In this document: positions 52,740 to 61,420 of the stretch, in pieces
Layout of the letters: each line of letters begins with the position of its first letter
Numbering within the stretch: position 1 is the stretch's first letter
Assembly (NCBI RefSeq): GCF_900115265.1
Contig: NZ_FOVU01000004.1
Location: 1 to 64,000, forward strand
DNA length: 64,000 nt
Origin: Bradyrhizobium sp. Ghvi
GTDB taxonomy: Bacteria; Pseudomonadota; Alphaproteobacteria; Rhizobiales; Xanthobacteraceae
Direction: 5' to 3'
Made by a program: the position numbers and the translations under genes
Notes under the pieces: generated by a model
Databases searched by the model: none
Told to the model about the DNA's origin: nothing
The model's input: the letters and a program-made list of their open reading frames with translations, nothing else

Positions 52740-55700
52740 ATCTCGGACTGTCGGGTCGGTTGACGAGGTCGACCATCGCATCTCCGCTGACGCCGCTCTT
52801 CCTGCTTGCGGCGCTCGTCGTCGGGTTGATCGCCGTGGTGGTGATCCCGCGCGAAGAGGAGCCCCAGATCAGCGTTCCCATGGTGGATATCCGCATCACG
52901 GCCGACGGTTTGCGCGGACCGGACGCGGTCGAGCTAGTGACGAAGCCGCTGGAATCGATCGTCAAGGGCATCGATGGCGTCGAGCACGTCTACAGCCAGA
53001 CCGAGGACGATCGCGTGATGGTCACCGCGCGCTTCCTGGTCGGCACCAAGTTCGAGGACGCTATCCTTCGGGTGCACGAGAAGATCCGCGCCAACCTCGA
53101 TCGCATTCCCGTCGGCATCCCCGAGCCGCTGATCGTCGGCCGGGGCATCAATGACGTCGCGGTGACGGTGCTGACGCTCTCGCCCAAGCCCGAAGCGGCC
53201 AGCCGCTGGACCGACAAGGATCTCTACGAGCTCGCCGACAAGCTGCGCGCCGAGCTGATGAAGGTCGACGATATCGGCCTGACCTACATTTCCGGCGGCG
53301 CGGCGCAGCAGATCCGGGTCGAGCCAGATCCGGAGAAGCTGTCGCTGTTCGGAATCACGCTGCAGCAACTCGTGGCCAAGGTGAAGGATGCCAACCGCTC
53401 GTTCCTGGCGGGGCAGGTGCGCGATGCCGGTCTCGTGCGGAACGTCGCGGCCGGCCAAACGCTGTCGGGCATCCCGGACATCGGATTGCTGCTCATCACG
53501 ACCCGCGACGGCCGCCCGGTCTACGTCAAGGACGTCGCCTCCGTCGTCGTCGGGCCGAGCACCATCGAGCATCGGGTCTGGACGGATACGCACGACGCCG
53601 GAGGACAGTGGGCACGAACGCCAGCAGTCAGCCTGGCCCTGGCCAAACGCGCCGGTGCCAATGCGGTTGTCGTATCGGAAAACATTGCCAAACGTCTCGA
53701 AGGACTGAAGTCCCGCCTGATCCCGGACGACGTCCAGGTGACGGTGACGCGCGATTATGGTGAGACGGCCGACGAGAAGGCCAACGAGCTGTTGTTTCAC
53801 CTCGCCCTCGCGACGATCTCGATCGTCGTCCTGATCGCGATCGCAATCGGCTGGCGCGAGGCACTGGTGACTTTCGTCGTGATCCCCACGACGATCCTGC
53901 TGACGATGTTCGCCGCCAACCTGATGGGTTACACCATCAACCGCGTCAGCCTGTTCGCGCTGATCTTCTCGATCGGCATTCTCGTCGACGATGCCATCGT
54001 GGTGGTCGAGAACATCGCGCGGCACTGGGCCATGCGCGATGGTCGGCCGCGCCTGCAGGCGACCATCGAGGCGGTTGCGGAAGTCGGCAACCCGACCATC
54101 GTCGCGACGCTGACGGTGGTCGCCGCGCTATTGCCGATGCTGTTCGTGTCGGGCCTGATGGGTCCTTATATGGCGCCGATTCCGGCCAATGCGTCGGCAG
54201 CCATGCTGTTCTCGTTCTTTGTCGCGATGGTGGTGGCTCCATGGCTGATGCTCAAGCTCGCGCCCAAAGGCGACAATGCGGCCGCCCATGCAGCGCACGA
54301 TGAGGGCCGGCTCGGCCGGATCTACCGGCGCTTCGCCGCGCCGATCGTGCGGAGCAAGCGATCGGCCTGGATATTCCTGCTCGGTGTCGGCATCGCGACG
54401 CTGCTGTCGATGACGCTGTTTGCGACCAAGTCGGTGACGGTGAAGCTTTTGCCGTTCGACAATAAGTCCGAGATCGCGGTGGTCGTCGATCTGCCGGAAG
54501 GAGCGAGCCTGGAAGCGACCGAGCGCGTGCTGTTCGGCGCGGCCGAGCTCGCGCGACAACTGCCGGAGGTCACCTCGCTGCAATCCTATGCCGGCACACC
54601 GGCGCCCTTCAATTTCAACGGCCTGGTGCGGCACTATTACTTGCGTGAGCGGCCCGAACTCGGCGAGGTGCAGGTCAACCTGGCTTCCCGCGGCGAGCGT
54701 AAGCGCGCCAGCCATGAGATCGCGCTCGAGCTGCGCGAGAAGCTGAAGGCGCTCGATCCGCCCAATGGCACCAGCATCAAGGTGGTCGAAGTGCCGCCCG
54801 GGCCGCCGGTGCTCTCGACGCTGCTCGCCGAAATCTACGGTCCCGATGCGGCCACGCGCCGCGCTGTCACGGCCGAACTCAAGAAGATCTTCGCGGAGGT
54901 GCCTTTCATCGTCGACGTCGACGATTCCATCGGCGAGAAGCGGCCCCGCCTGCGGCTCTCGATCGATCAGGACCGGCTTGAATTTTTCGGCGTCGAGCAA
55001 CGCGACGTCTACGACACCATCCAGGCGCTGTTCGGCGGCATCTCGATCGGCTATTCGCATCGTGGCGAGGATCGCAATCCGATCGAGATCGCAGTGCATC
55101 TCGGAAAGCGCGATTTGGTTTGGGACGAGGCGCTGGCCTCTACGCCCGTGCCGGCCAATACCTTGCCCGGCAGCAAGACGGTGGTCGAACTCGGACAGGT
55201 CGTGAAGGCGGCAATGGAAGAGGGCTCGCCGACGATCTTCCGCCGTGACGGCCGCTTTGCCGATATGGTGATGGCCGAGCTCGCCGGGCGCTTCGAGGCT
55301 CCGCTCTACGGCATGCTCGCGGTCGCCGATCGGGTGGACGCCCATGACTGGGGCAGGCTGCCGAAGCCTGCGATCAACCTGCACGGCCAACCGTCGGACG
55401 AGTCGCGTCCCACGCTGCTGTGGGACGGCGAATGGGAAATTACCTGGGTGACCTTCCGTGACATGGGCGCAGCTTTCGGTGCCGCAATCCTCGGCATCTA
55501 CGTGCTGGTGGTCGCCCAGTTCAGGAGCTTCCGTCTGCCGCTCGTCATCCTGACGCCAATTCCACTCACGCTGATCGGCATTCTGATCGGGCACTGGCTG
55601 TTGGGCGCGCCGTTCACCGCGACCTCGATGATCGGCTTCATCGCGCTCGCCGGAATCATCGTGCGCAACTCGATCCTGCTGGTCGACTTCATCCGGCACA

Positions 55701-55960
55701 GTGGCGGAGACGGCAAGTCGCTTCGCGAGGTGGTGTTGCAGGCTGGCGCAGTTCGCTTCAAGCCGATCCTTCTCACCGCGCTTGCGGCCATGATCGGCGC
55801 CGCGACCATCCTGCTCGATCCGATCTTTCAGGGATTGGCGATCTCGCTTCTGTTCGGGCTTGCGTCGTCGACGCTACTGACGGTGCTGGTGATTCCCGCG
55901 ATCTATATCGCCTTGCGCGCACCGCCCGAGGCGACTTCGACCACAGCCAAATCCAGCTAG
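52736..55960 (+). CDS. RND efflux permease (AcrB/MexF-like superfamily)
   Basis: 1074 residues starting with GTG that overlaps the adaptor stop codon. Twelve membrane helices in two repeats with large periplasmic loops; typical sequences are VVIPREEEPQISVPMVDIRITADGLRGPDAVELVTKPLE near the N-terminus, GILVDDAIVVVENIARH in helix 4 (the acidic proton-relay pair) and the C-terminal GIIVRNSILLVDFIRHSGGDGKSLREVV. The substrate is unknown. The acidic/hydrophobic layout is closer to multidrug-type than to heavy-metal CusA-type pumps. Confidence 0.95.
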   Translation: MNLGLSGRLTRSTIASPLTPLFLLAALVVGLIAVVVIPREEEPQISVPMVDIRITADGLRGPDAVELVTKPLESIVKGIDGVEHVYSQTEDDRVMVTARFLVGTKFEDAILRVHEKIRANLDRIPVGIPEPLIVGRGINDVAVTVLTLSPKPEAASRWTDKDLYELADKLRAELMKVDDIGLTYISGGAAQQIRVEPDPEKLSLFGITLQQLVAKVKDANRSFLAGQVRDAGLVRNVAAGQTLSGIPDIGLLLITTRDGRPVYVKDVASVVVGPSTIEHRVWTDTHDAGGQWARTPAVSLALAKRAGANAVVVSENIAKRLEGLKSRLIPDDVQVTVTRDYGETADEKANELLFHLALATISIVVLIAIAIGWREALVTFVVIPTTILLTMFAANLMGYTINRVSLFALIFSIGILVDDAIVVVENIARHWAMRDGRPRLQATIEAVAEVGNPTIVATLTVVAALLPMLFVSGLMGPYMAPIPANASAAMLFSFFVAMVVAPWLMLKLAPKGDNAAAHAAHDEGRLGRIYRRFAAPIVRSKRSAWIFLLGVGIATLLSMTLFATKSVTVKLLPFDNKSEIAVVVDLPEGASLEATERVLFGAAELARQLPEVTSLQSYAGTPAPFNFNGLVRHYYLRERPELGEVQVNLASRGERKRASHEIALELREKLKALDPPNGTSIKVVEVPPGPPVLSTLLAEIYGPDAATRRAVTAELKKIFAEVPFIVDVDDSIGEKRPRLRLSIDQDRLEFFGVEQRDVYDTIQALFGGISIGYSHRGEDRNPIEIAVHLGKRDLVWDEALASTPVPANTLPGSKTVVELGQVVKAAMEEGSPTIFRRDGRFADMVMAELAGRFEAPLYGMLAVADRVDAHDWGRLPKPAINLHGQPSDESRPTLLWDGEWEITWVTFRDMGAAFGAAILGIYVLVVAQFRSFRLPLVILTPIPLTLIGILIGHWLLGAPFTATSMIGFIALAGIIVRNSILLVDFIRHSGGDGKSLREVVLQAGAVRFKPILLTALAAMIGAATILLDPIFQGLAISLLFGLASSTLLTVLVIPAIYIALRAPPEATSTTAKSS

Positions 55961-55970
55961 CGAGGGTCCG

Positions 55971-56327
55971 ATGGACAAGAACTACGTCGACATGACCAGG
56001 AATATTTCTGCCAACCTGAAGAAGCTGCGCAACGATATTCCTGACACGATGAAGGGATTTTCTGCGCTCGCCCAGGCGGCCACGCGCGACGGCGCGCTCG
56101 ACAAGAAAACCAAGGAGCTGATTGCGCTCGCGCTTGGGGTCGCCGCGCATTGCGACGGCTGTATCGGATTTCACACCGAAGCGCTCGTCAAGCTGGCGGC
56201 GACGCGCGAAGAGGTCGAGGAAGCGCTCGGCGTGGCCGTCTACATGGGCGGTGGCCCGTCGCTGATGTACGCCGCGGATGCGATCGCGGCATATGAGCAG
56301 TTCCAGCAGCAGTTGGTCGCTGTTTGA
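55971..56327 (+). CDS. Carboxymuconolactone decarboxylase/AhpD-like protein
   Basis: 118 residues. All-helical with the AhpD-type redox motif HCDGCIGFH (Cys61, Cys64, His68) and ELIALALGVAAH before it, EEALGVAVYMGGGPSLMYAADAI after it. Such proteins act as alkylhydroperoxidase-like disulfide reductases or lactone decarboxylases; the CxxC-x3-H favours the former. It starts 10 bases after the RND permease and is probably in the same operon, which then runs from the persulfide sensor to a thiol-active enzyme. Confidence 0.9.
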   Translation: MDKNYVDMTRNISANLKKLRNDIPDTMKGFSALAQAATRDGALDKKTKELIALALGVAAHCDGCIGFHTEALVKLAATREEVEEALGVAVYMGGGPSLMYAADAIAAYEQFQQQLVAV

Positions 56328-56344
56328 TCAATCGGGCCAGGCAA

Positions 56345-56378
56345 ACGGGACCGGACGAGCTTTCTCGTCCGGTCCCGT
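56345..56378. terminator. Strong hairpin between convergent genes
   Basis: ACGGGACCGGACGAG (56345-56359), loop CTTT and the exact complement (56364-56378). It lies 17 bases after the AhpD-like gene and before the 3' end of the minus-strand gene at 56400. No uridine tract follows on either strand, so termination may be bidirectional but is unproven. Confidence 0.6.
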
Positions 56379-56399
56379 CGGTCACACTGTGAGGTTCAT

Positions 56400-56729
56400 T
56401 TACCAGCGGTCGTCGTCGACGCCGACGCCCACACTCACGCCGGGCGCGCGAATGCCGACACCGGCGCGCGGACCATCGTCCCAATCGCGATAGGTACGGC
56501 GCTCGTAATAACGTTCGCGCGGCATCCTCGCATAGGAGTCGCGCACGATCACGCGCGCGCCTCGGTGGGTGCGATAGCAATTGCCGGCGTCATCGCAGAC
56601 GAGCCGGACCTGCTGAATGAGATCGGGGCTGGTATATTCGTTGGTCGTGTAGAGATCAGCGGCCTTCGCGCCGCTCGTCGCAGCGAGAGCCCCCACACCG
56701 GCCAGCACTGCAATCGTGAACGTCCTCAT
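56400..56729 (-). CDS. Small exported protein of unknown function
   Basis: 109 residues. A signal peptide (MRTFTIAVLAGVGALAATSGAKA) is followed by ADLYTTNEYTSPDLIQQVRLVCDDAGNCYRTHRGARVIVRDSY, one cysteine pair (VCDDAGNC), an Arg/Tyr-rich stretch (RMPRERYYERRTYRDWDDGPR) and a Gly/Val-rich end. Periplasmic or surface protein, as often found in rhizobia with RYYERR-type stretches. Start at 56729 chosen by the signal peptide. Confidence 0.8.
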   Translation of the reverse strand: MRTFTIAVLAGVGALAATSGAKAADLYTTNEYTSPDLIQQVRLVCDDAGNCYRTHRGARVIVRDSYARMPRERYYERRTYRDWDDGPRAGVGIRAPGVSVGVGVDDDRW

Positions 56730-56830
56730 CCTGTCCTCCTCGGAAACTGCCCTCGGCGGTAACAAGAATGGGAGGCGACGATCGTTCCGGCGGACTTACA
56801 GGTTTTTCCCGGAACTTGATGGCCGCATCG

Positions 56831-57235
56831 CTAGATCGGCTCGTAGGCTTCCGAGCCGCAGATATCGTCGGCTTCCGCGCGCCGTCGATCGACGACCTTT
56901 CCGCCTGATATCGTCACGATGTAGGTCTGGGTGCCCAGCGCCGAGCCGGTGGCCGAGGTGAGCTGGGCGCGGACGCAGGCGGTCCAGCCCTGTCCGCGGA
57001 CCTCGTGATGGGGCAGCGCGACTTGCACCTCGCGCGGATAGGAGGTGTTGAGGAAGACCACGTCGATCTGCTCGCGGACCACGCGCTTGACGTCCGGCGG
57101 CGGTTCGGGAGGCGGCTGCTCGGCTTCCTTGAGGCGCATGAAGTCGGGCACCGGCGCGCGGCTGTCGGCGAACCCGCACCCGCCGAGCGCGAGCGTGCCG
57201 GCGAGCATCGCCATTGAAGCAACAATTCGCAACAT
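56831..57235 (-). CDS. Lipoprotein of unknown function
   Basis: 134 residues. Signal peptide with lipobox LGGC (MLRIVASMAMLAGTLALGGC), then a Pro-rich spacer (EQPPPEPPPDVKRVVREQID) and a compact domain (VVFLNTSYPREVQVALPHHEVRGQGWTACVRAQLT...TYIVTISGGKVVDRRRAEADDICGSEAYEPI). Function unknown. Start at 57235 fits the lipoprotein signal; an upstream ATG at 57262 is less likely. Confidence 0.82.
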   Translation of the reverse strand: MLRIVASMAMLAGTLALGGCGFADSRAPVPDFMRLKEAEQPPPEPPPDVKRVVREQIDVVFLNTSYPREVQVALPHHEVRGQGWTACVRAQLTSATGSALGTQTYIVTISGGKVVDRRRAEADDICGSEAYEPI

Positions 57236-57525
57236 TCGTGAAGGTCCCCCGCGGGCCACCACATAGGCTCGAATTCGGCAGGATAAAGTCCCGCCCGATC
57301 AACATTTGCTGAGGCGGCCGACCTGCCGCATTTGCAATGACGGGGTTGCGAACTGGCTTCTACCCCCAGATGAGGGGATTGCGCTCACGAGGATTCTGGT
57401 CATCGGGGAATGCGCATTCCAGCGCCCAAGGAAGCACCATGGCTGGCGCGCACTCCGACCGAGTCCGCGACGCAATCATCACAGTGCTGTAGACGCGATG
57501 CGAACAGTCGTTCACATGGCTCGCC

Positions 57526-57768
57526 TCATTGCACAAAGGCGAGGCCGATGCGCCGCTCGCTGCGCCAGATGGCGCGGCAATTTCGCACGAAATTGTCATG
57601 CGCGATCGACAGGGTGAACGATTGCGGAAGTGCGAGGGGAGCGTCGAGGTCGATCGCCGCGCCGCCTTCCGATATGTTTCGCACCGTGCACGCAATCCCT
57701 CTATTTTCAAAGGAGATCGTGCCACCCTTGAAGACCCGGTGTCGTTGCGTTGAACGCTTCTCGATCAT
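57526..57768 (-). CDS. PilZ-domain protein
   Basis: 80 residues, a single PilZ domain. KRSTQRHRVFKGGTISF holds the RxxxR-type motif and ACTVRNISEGGAAIDLDAPL holds the D/N-x-S-x-x-G motif that together bind cyclic di-GMP (here N-I-S-E-G-G, with Asn in place of Asp). ATG 57768 is used; an upstream extension has no PilZ similarity. A cyclic di-GMP effector role is likely, but the target is unknown. Spacers of 282-290 bases on both sides hold nothing recognisable. Confidence 0.85.
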   Translation of the reverse strand: MIEKRSTQRHRVFKGGTISFENRGIACTVRNISEGGAAIDLDAPLALPQSFTLSIAHDNFVRNCRAIWRSERRIGLAFVQ

Positions 57769-58050
57769 GGCCGTTAATCCATAATGGAGAGTGAGAATTA
57801 GCGCATGGAAATTACGTAGAACTAAACTCAATACTGGCGCTACTTGCACGGCGCTTCAGACTTTGTTCACGACGTTGAAGCGGCAAGTCACTTCCGCGGA
57901 GTTTATCCTGCAAGCCTTTCCTTCATGGCGTTACGCGCCCTTGGAGATTCCGCCGAAGCACACGCTTTCGCTTCTAGTCTAGGTCTCGCTTCGCTGTCAT
58001 CGAGAGCCGCCGAGCGCTATGCGCTCATGCGGCTCTCTATGGGATGTTGC

Positions 58051-58515
58051 TCAACCCGGCAACATCGCGAACGCACTCGAGACCATCGCCACCTGCTTGT
58101 TGTCGGCGGCGGAGAGCAGGGTGACGCGGCCGAAGCTCATGGTGCGCCCGAGCCGGACCACGCGCGCATCCGCCAGCACGTCCGACGAGAAGACCGCGCG
58201 CATGAAATGCGTGGTCTGGTCCACCGTCGTCATCGGACGATAGCCGCGATTGGCGGCGAGGTTCGCGATCACCATCGCGGTGTCGGCCAGCGCCATCAGC
58301 GCCTGGCCGCAAACCACGCCGCCGTTGCGGCACAGCCGCTCCGAGAACGGCATGCGGATCAGCGCGCCCGGCTGCCAGTCCTGTGCCTCGGGAGGCGGGG
58401 TGTATTCGATGCGCTCGATGGAGAGGTTGAGATCCTGGATCCAGGGCGCAAAGACCTCGCCGAGGACCCGTCTGGCCTCAGTGATACCGAATTCGATGTC
58501 TGGCTGCGATGGCAT
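58051..58515 (-). CDS. PaaI-type hotdog-fold thioesterase
   Basis: 154 residues. Hotdog domain with NGGVVCGQALMALADTAMVIANLA, the position where PaaI-type enzymes place the catalytic Asp/Asn, and TTVDQTTHFMRAVFSSDVLADARVVRLGRTMSFGRVTLLS. Probably hydrolyses an acyl-CoA. The physiological substrate is unknown. Confidence 0.85.
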   Translation of the reverse strand: MPSQPDIEFGITEARRVLGEVFAPWIQDLNLSIERIEYTPPPEAQDWQPGALIRMPFSERLCRNGGVVCGQALMALADTAMVIANLAANRGYRPMTTVDQTTHFMRAVFSSDVLADARVVRLGRTMSFGRVTLLSAADNKQVAMVSSAFAMLPG

Positions 58516-58651
58516 TGCTGTCGTTTCCTCCTGTGTTGCAGGGTGTTTCGCTCATTCTGCCCTGCTTGGGCGCGGCAAAGTCACGGGGGCTGCGGCTTGA
58601 AAATGCCTGACTTGGCCCGATATGATGCCACGCTTGGGGAGCGGGTGGACG

Positions 58652-58783
58652 ATGTTGCGTCGATGTGTCCTGATATTTTGCCTGGCCGTGCTCGGTCTGG
58701 CACTGAATGGCTGCACCAGGTGCGGACCGATCTGGGACGATTGGCTCCATGGGCCGAAATCGTGCAGATCGGATCGGCTCTAG
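58652..58783 (+). CDS. Very small lipoprotein, 43 aa
   Basis: MLRRCVLIFCLAVLGLALNG-C is a lipoprotein signal with lipobox LNGC. The short mature part CTRCGPIWDDWLHGPKSCRSDRL contains three cysteines. A GGAGCGGGTGG stretch lies upstream of ATG 58652. Small CxxCG-type lipoproteins of this pattern occur in bradyrhizobia but I cannot name a function. Confidence 0.6.
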   Translation: MLRRCVLIFCLAVLGLALNGCTRCGPIWDDWLHGPKSCRSDRL

Positions 58784-58864
58784 CGGATTGCAGCGGCGCT
58801 CGGAGCCGTGAAGTGGACAGGGGCCGAATCCGCCCACCTTTATCGATGATCGAAGGAGTGAGTG

Positions 58865-59158
58865 ATGAAGCTTTTCCGTATGGTGGCGGTGTTGGCGGTG
58901 CTGGCCGGACCGGCTATCGCGCAGGAGTCGCCCCATATCAATCTCATGGCGGATGGGCCGGCCAAGACCGAAGACGAGAAGGCCGCCGATGCCGCGCGCG
59001 AGAAGGCCTACAAGGAAACGCTGAAGAAGATTCCGGACGCCAAAACCGCCAATGATCCCTGGGGCGGCATGCGCGCCGATCCGCCGAAGCAGCCCGCGCC
59101 GAAGGCGGCCGCAAGCAGCGCGCCCAAGAAGCCCAAGGCCAGCACAGCCGCGAACTGA
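58865..59158 (+). CDS. Small exported protein with Lys/Ala-rich tail
   Basis: 97 residues. A signal peptide (MKLFRMVAVLAVLAGPAIA-Q) is followed by a charged helix (KTEDEKAADAAREKAYKETLKKIPD), ANDPWGGMRAD, and a Lys/Pro/Ala-rich end (KQPAPKAAASSAPKKPKA). GGAG precedes ATG 58865. Exported, probably periplasmic; function unknown. Confidence 0.8.
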   Translation: MKLFRMVAVLAVLAGPAIAQESPHINLMADGPAKTEDEKAADAAREKAYKETLKKIPDAKTANDPWGGMRADPPKQPAPKAAASSAPKKPKASTAAN

Positions 59159-59256
59159 CGCTCTTCGCGGAGGGGGTGACGCCTTCGGCAGGACTCCCCT
59201 TTGCCGGGACTGGATCCTACATTCTCCTCAAGTGTTGCGTTGAGGAGTGAGGAAAC

Positions 59257-59511
59257 ATGGTGGATCGCCCCCGGGACCTCGCCGAGCGGATGGCGCGTCG
59301 GCGCAAGCAAGCCGTCGGGGCGGCCAACACGCCCGCTGACGGTTATCTGCGCGAAAGCTTCACCCTGCCACGCGCGGAGGCACGGGCAAGGGCGCAGGCC
59401 TTCTTCGCGCGCTATCCCAAGGCCGGCTACATGAGCGAAGTCGAGACCTGGCGCGAACTGCCCGGCGGTGACATCGAATTCACCATGCGGCGGCTACCGA
59501 GCGCCGACTAG
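59257..59511 (+). CDS. Unknown conserved-looking small protein
   Basis: 84 residues. Basic N-terminal helix (RPRDLAERMARRRKQAVG), then a compact part (YLRESFTLPRAEARARAQAFFARYPKAGYMSEVETWRELPGGDIEFTMRRLPSAD). GAGGAAAC before ATG 59257 is a good ribosome site. No signal peptide or membrane segment. Family unknown. Confidence 0.75.
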   Translation: MVDRPRDLAERMARRRKQAVGAANTPADGYLRESFTLPRAEARARAQAFFARYPKAGYMSEVETWRELPGGDIEFTMRRLPSAD

Positions 59512-59539
59512 CCCCGGTCCGGCCTTTCAACCCGGCGCT

Positions 59540-59728
59540 TCAGGCGGTCTTGCGACCGATCGCCTTCAACTCCCGATCGATACGCAGCTGCACGCGACGA
59601 ATGGCCAAAAGGTCGATCTTCGTCTCGGTCTTGCCGGTCTTGATCTCGTCGCCGATCCGGAACTGCCATTGCCAGACCCCCGGGATCGCCGTCTTTGCGA
59701 CCGTGAACTCAACGCCCCTGTGATTCAT
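59540..59728 (-). CDS. Unknown small protein, 62 aa
   Basis: 62 residues, MNHRGVEFTVAKTAIPGVWQ at the start, then WQFRIGDEIKTGKTETKIDLLAIRRVQLRIDRELK. GGAGGT five bases before ATG 59728 decides the start over an ATG 12 bases upstream. The pattern (short beta strands, then a basic helix) is typical of small hypothetical proteins frequent in bradyrhizobia. Convergent with the gene at 59257. Confidence 0.7.
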   Translation of the reverse strand: MNHRGVEFTVAKTAIPGVWQWQFRIGDEIKTGKTETKIDLLAIRRVQLRIDRELKAIGRKTA

Positions 59729-60378
59729 GGCCACCTCCACGATTCACTTGCCATGGCGAGTAACATGTTGGCCGCCGAAATATTCCATCGACAAGCAAAA
59801 AATGCGGTTAAGTCAAGGATAGTTCACCGGAATTCGGCAAGTGCGCGCAGTTCGAAACAAGCGAACTCGGATTCCGAAAGATGGAACCGATGGTGCGCCC
59901 ATTTTACGCAATGGAACCCGTAAGATTGCCGCCGGCGAAATAGGTCAGGAACTCTGTTCTTGTCCGGAGAACCACGGAGTTCCCTCCTCACGCAGTGAGA
60001 GAGCACGCTCAAGAAAAAAGCCCCACTCGGGAGAGAGCCGGGCGGGGCAGAAGGTTATTGGAGGCTGAGGTGCTGGGCTGCAACACCATAGCCGCATGAC
60101 CGTAGCCCGTTCAGCTTACGACAGCCTGACAAAGTGGGTGCGGATCTGATCGCTGGTCGAATCCCGTGGTTCGGCAACTCCATCGTCCGGCAGCAACGAA
60201 CAGAAAACACCCCGCGAGAGCACGCAAGCTTGTGCGGGGCTTGCGGAGGCGTTCAGATCCGCGCTCACGTCCCAATTCAGACATCCAGCCGCACAATTTC
60301 AGACACATCCGTTCGCGACACTTTGCGCACACGGCGAGCCATGGGGGATACGTGGCGCGCCGAGAGCGGGGTGGCATC
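59729..60378. other. Non-coding interval with minus-strand terminator-like hairpins
   Basis: About 650 bases without a convincing gene. Two hairpins with uridine tracts on the minus strand (60014-60048 and about 60203-60239) are present, but no minus-strand gene ends at either. A short minus-strand transcript between them is possible. Other open frames have poor codon use and no ribosome sites. Confidence 0.4.
60014..60048 (-). terminator. Rho-independent terminator, minus strand
   Basis: Read on the minus strand, GCCCCGCCCGG (60048-60038), a seven-base loop and CCGAGTGGGGC are followed by six T. There is one mismatch and one G-U pair. No coding gene on the minus strand ends here. Confidence 0.75.
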
Positions 60379-60468
60379 ATGGACAAGGTAGAGCGGTCAT
60401 TCGCCGCCGCGACGGCGGCTGGCTTCGTGGTGCTGGTGATCGGCATCGTGCTGCTGGCGCTGATGTAG
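60379..60468 (+). CDS. Candidate single-span membrane miniprotein, 29 aa
   Basis: MDKVERSFAAATAAGFVVLV is followed by IGIVLLALM and a TAG stop. Residues 10-29 are one hydrophobic helix. GGGGTGG lies shortly before the ATG. Such 25-35-residue membrane proteins are easily missed. The frame is open further upstream, but that part is not protein-like. Confidence 0.45.
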   Translation: MDKVERSFAAATAAGFVVLVIGIVLLALM

Positions 60469-60551
60469 CGGCAGCCGCGGGCAGGAGGCGCCAAAGCGCG
60501 TCAACACGACCTCATGCACGGAGGCAGCAGCCTGTTCCGGCCGGCGTCTTG

Positions 60552-60719
60552 TCAGTGCACCTTGATCGCGTCCAGCGGTAGACGGAGATCGGCGGCGCGC
60601 TCGGCGCGATCCTTCTTGCGGAACTCGTTCTCCTTGCGCTCGAACTTCGCCATCTCCTCGAGCGCCGCCTCGCGCAGGGATTTGCGCCTGCCGGCATCCT
60701 GGTGCGTGTTGTCCGTCAT
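60552..60719 (-). CDS. Unknown small charged protein, 55 aa
   Basis: 55 residues, strongly helical and charged: RRKSLREAALEEMAKFERKENEFRKKDRAERAADLRLPLDAIKVH. A possible coiled coil or RNA/protein-binding helix. ATG 60719 is preferred over 60734 because of the GGGGGA stretch between them. Family not recognised. Confidence 0.6.
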   Translation of the reverse strand: MTDNTHQDAGRRKSLREAALEEMAKFERKENEFRKKDRAERAADLRLPLDAIKVH

Positions 60720-60933
60720 GATCGGATCCCCCATTGCGGCGGGTCATCCCAAGGGAAAGCAGGCAGCCGCAGAAAAGTTCTGTGCCGAAGCATTGCGAAA
60801 ACATGACGGCAGCGCGGCTCCGCCGTCGTTGATGCGCATCGGCTTCGCAAAGCCGACACCGCGTCACATCTTGCGGAGGGCAGGGCCGCCGGTTGCTTTC
60901 GTGCTATCGTGCCGCATCGCCCCGGAGATGGCC

Positions 60934-61122
60934 ATGGGTTTCTGGCTTTTCGTCATCATCTCGATTGGATCGATTCCGCTCGCAGGCGCGATGGCGCGTG
61001 AGCGCAGCAGGTCATCGAGGGCGTGGTTCTGGATTGCGGTCGTGGTCGGTCCCCTGGCGCCTCTGATGCTGCTGATCCTCGGGATGCGAAGCGCCCGGCC
61101 TCGGCCGGTTGAAGCGGGCTGA
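60934..61122 (+). CDS. Small two-helix membrane protein
   Basis: 62 residues with two membrane helices (FWLFVIISIGSIPLAGAMA and AWFWIAVVVGPLAPLMLLILGM) joined by a basic loop (RERSRSSR). The ATG at 60934 has GGAG six bases upstream; ATG 60928 has none. Similar to phospholipase_D-nuclease-N-like or superinfection-type small membrane proteins in layout only. Function unknown. Confidence 0.65.
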   Translation: MGFWLFVIISIGSIPLAGAMARERSRSSRAWFWIAVVVGPLAPLMLLILGMRSARPRPVEAG

Positions 61123-61309
61123 TTCTTGGTCGGAGCGACGTACCCGTGCAGCGTGAGAAGGGCTGCAAGCGCCACCGACACGGCAGAGAACCGCCAGCGC
61201 GATCGAGGATTTGCGGAAGCGCTTGGCTTGCCCGGTCGGGAATCAAAAATACGCTTTGGTAGCGTGAAGCGCGCCTCCTTTGGGGGTAGGGCGGCACAAA
61301 ATCCGGTGC

Positions 61310-61348
61310 TGTCCTAATTAGGACACCCGCAAAAACAGATTAGGACAC
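61310..61348. promoter_or_regulatory. Palindrome TGTCCTAATTAGGACA with additional half-site
   Basis: TGTCCTAATTAGGACA (61310-61325) is a perfect 16-base palindrome. The half-site ATTAGGACAC recurs at 61339-61348, 22 bases further (two helical turns). The arrangement is typical of operators for dimeric regulators binding co-operatively. No target gene is evident except a possible short transcript ending at 61462. Confidence 0.5.
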
Positions 61349-61420
61349 TGACGGGAACGACTGCTGGGTTACCACGTTTTCCCGATGCTCTTCCCCAAGG
61401 GCAAGACCCCAAGTCGAATG

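Noticed and set aside
57844..59055. A 403-codon plus-strand frame
   Set aside because: It overlaps the thioesterase gene in antisense and runs out of frame through the small lipoprotein and exported-protein genes; no family features.
59841..60068. 75-codon frame in the non-coding interval
   Set aside because: No ribosome site, overlaps a terminator, and composition is not protein-like.
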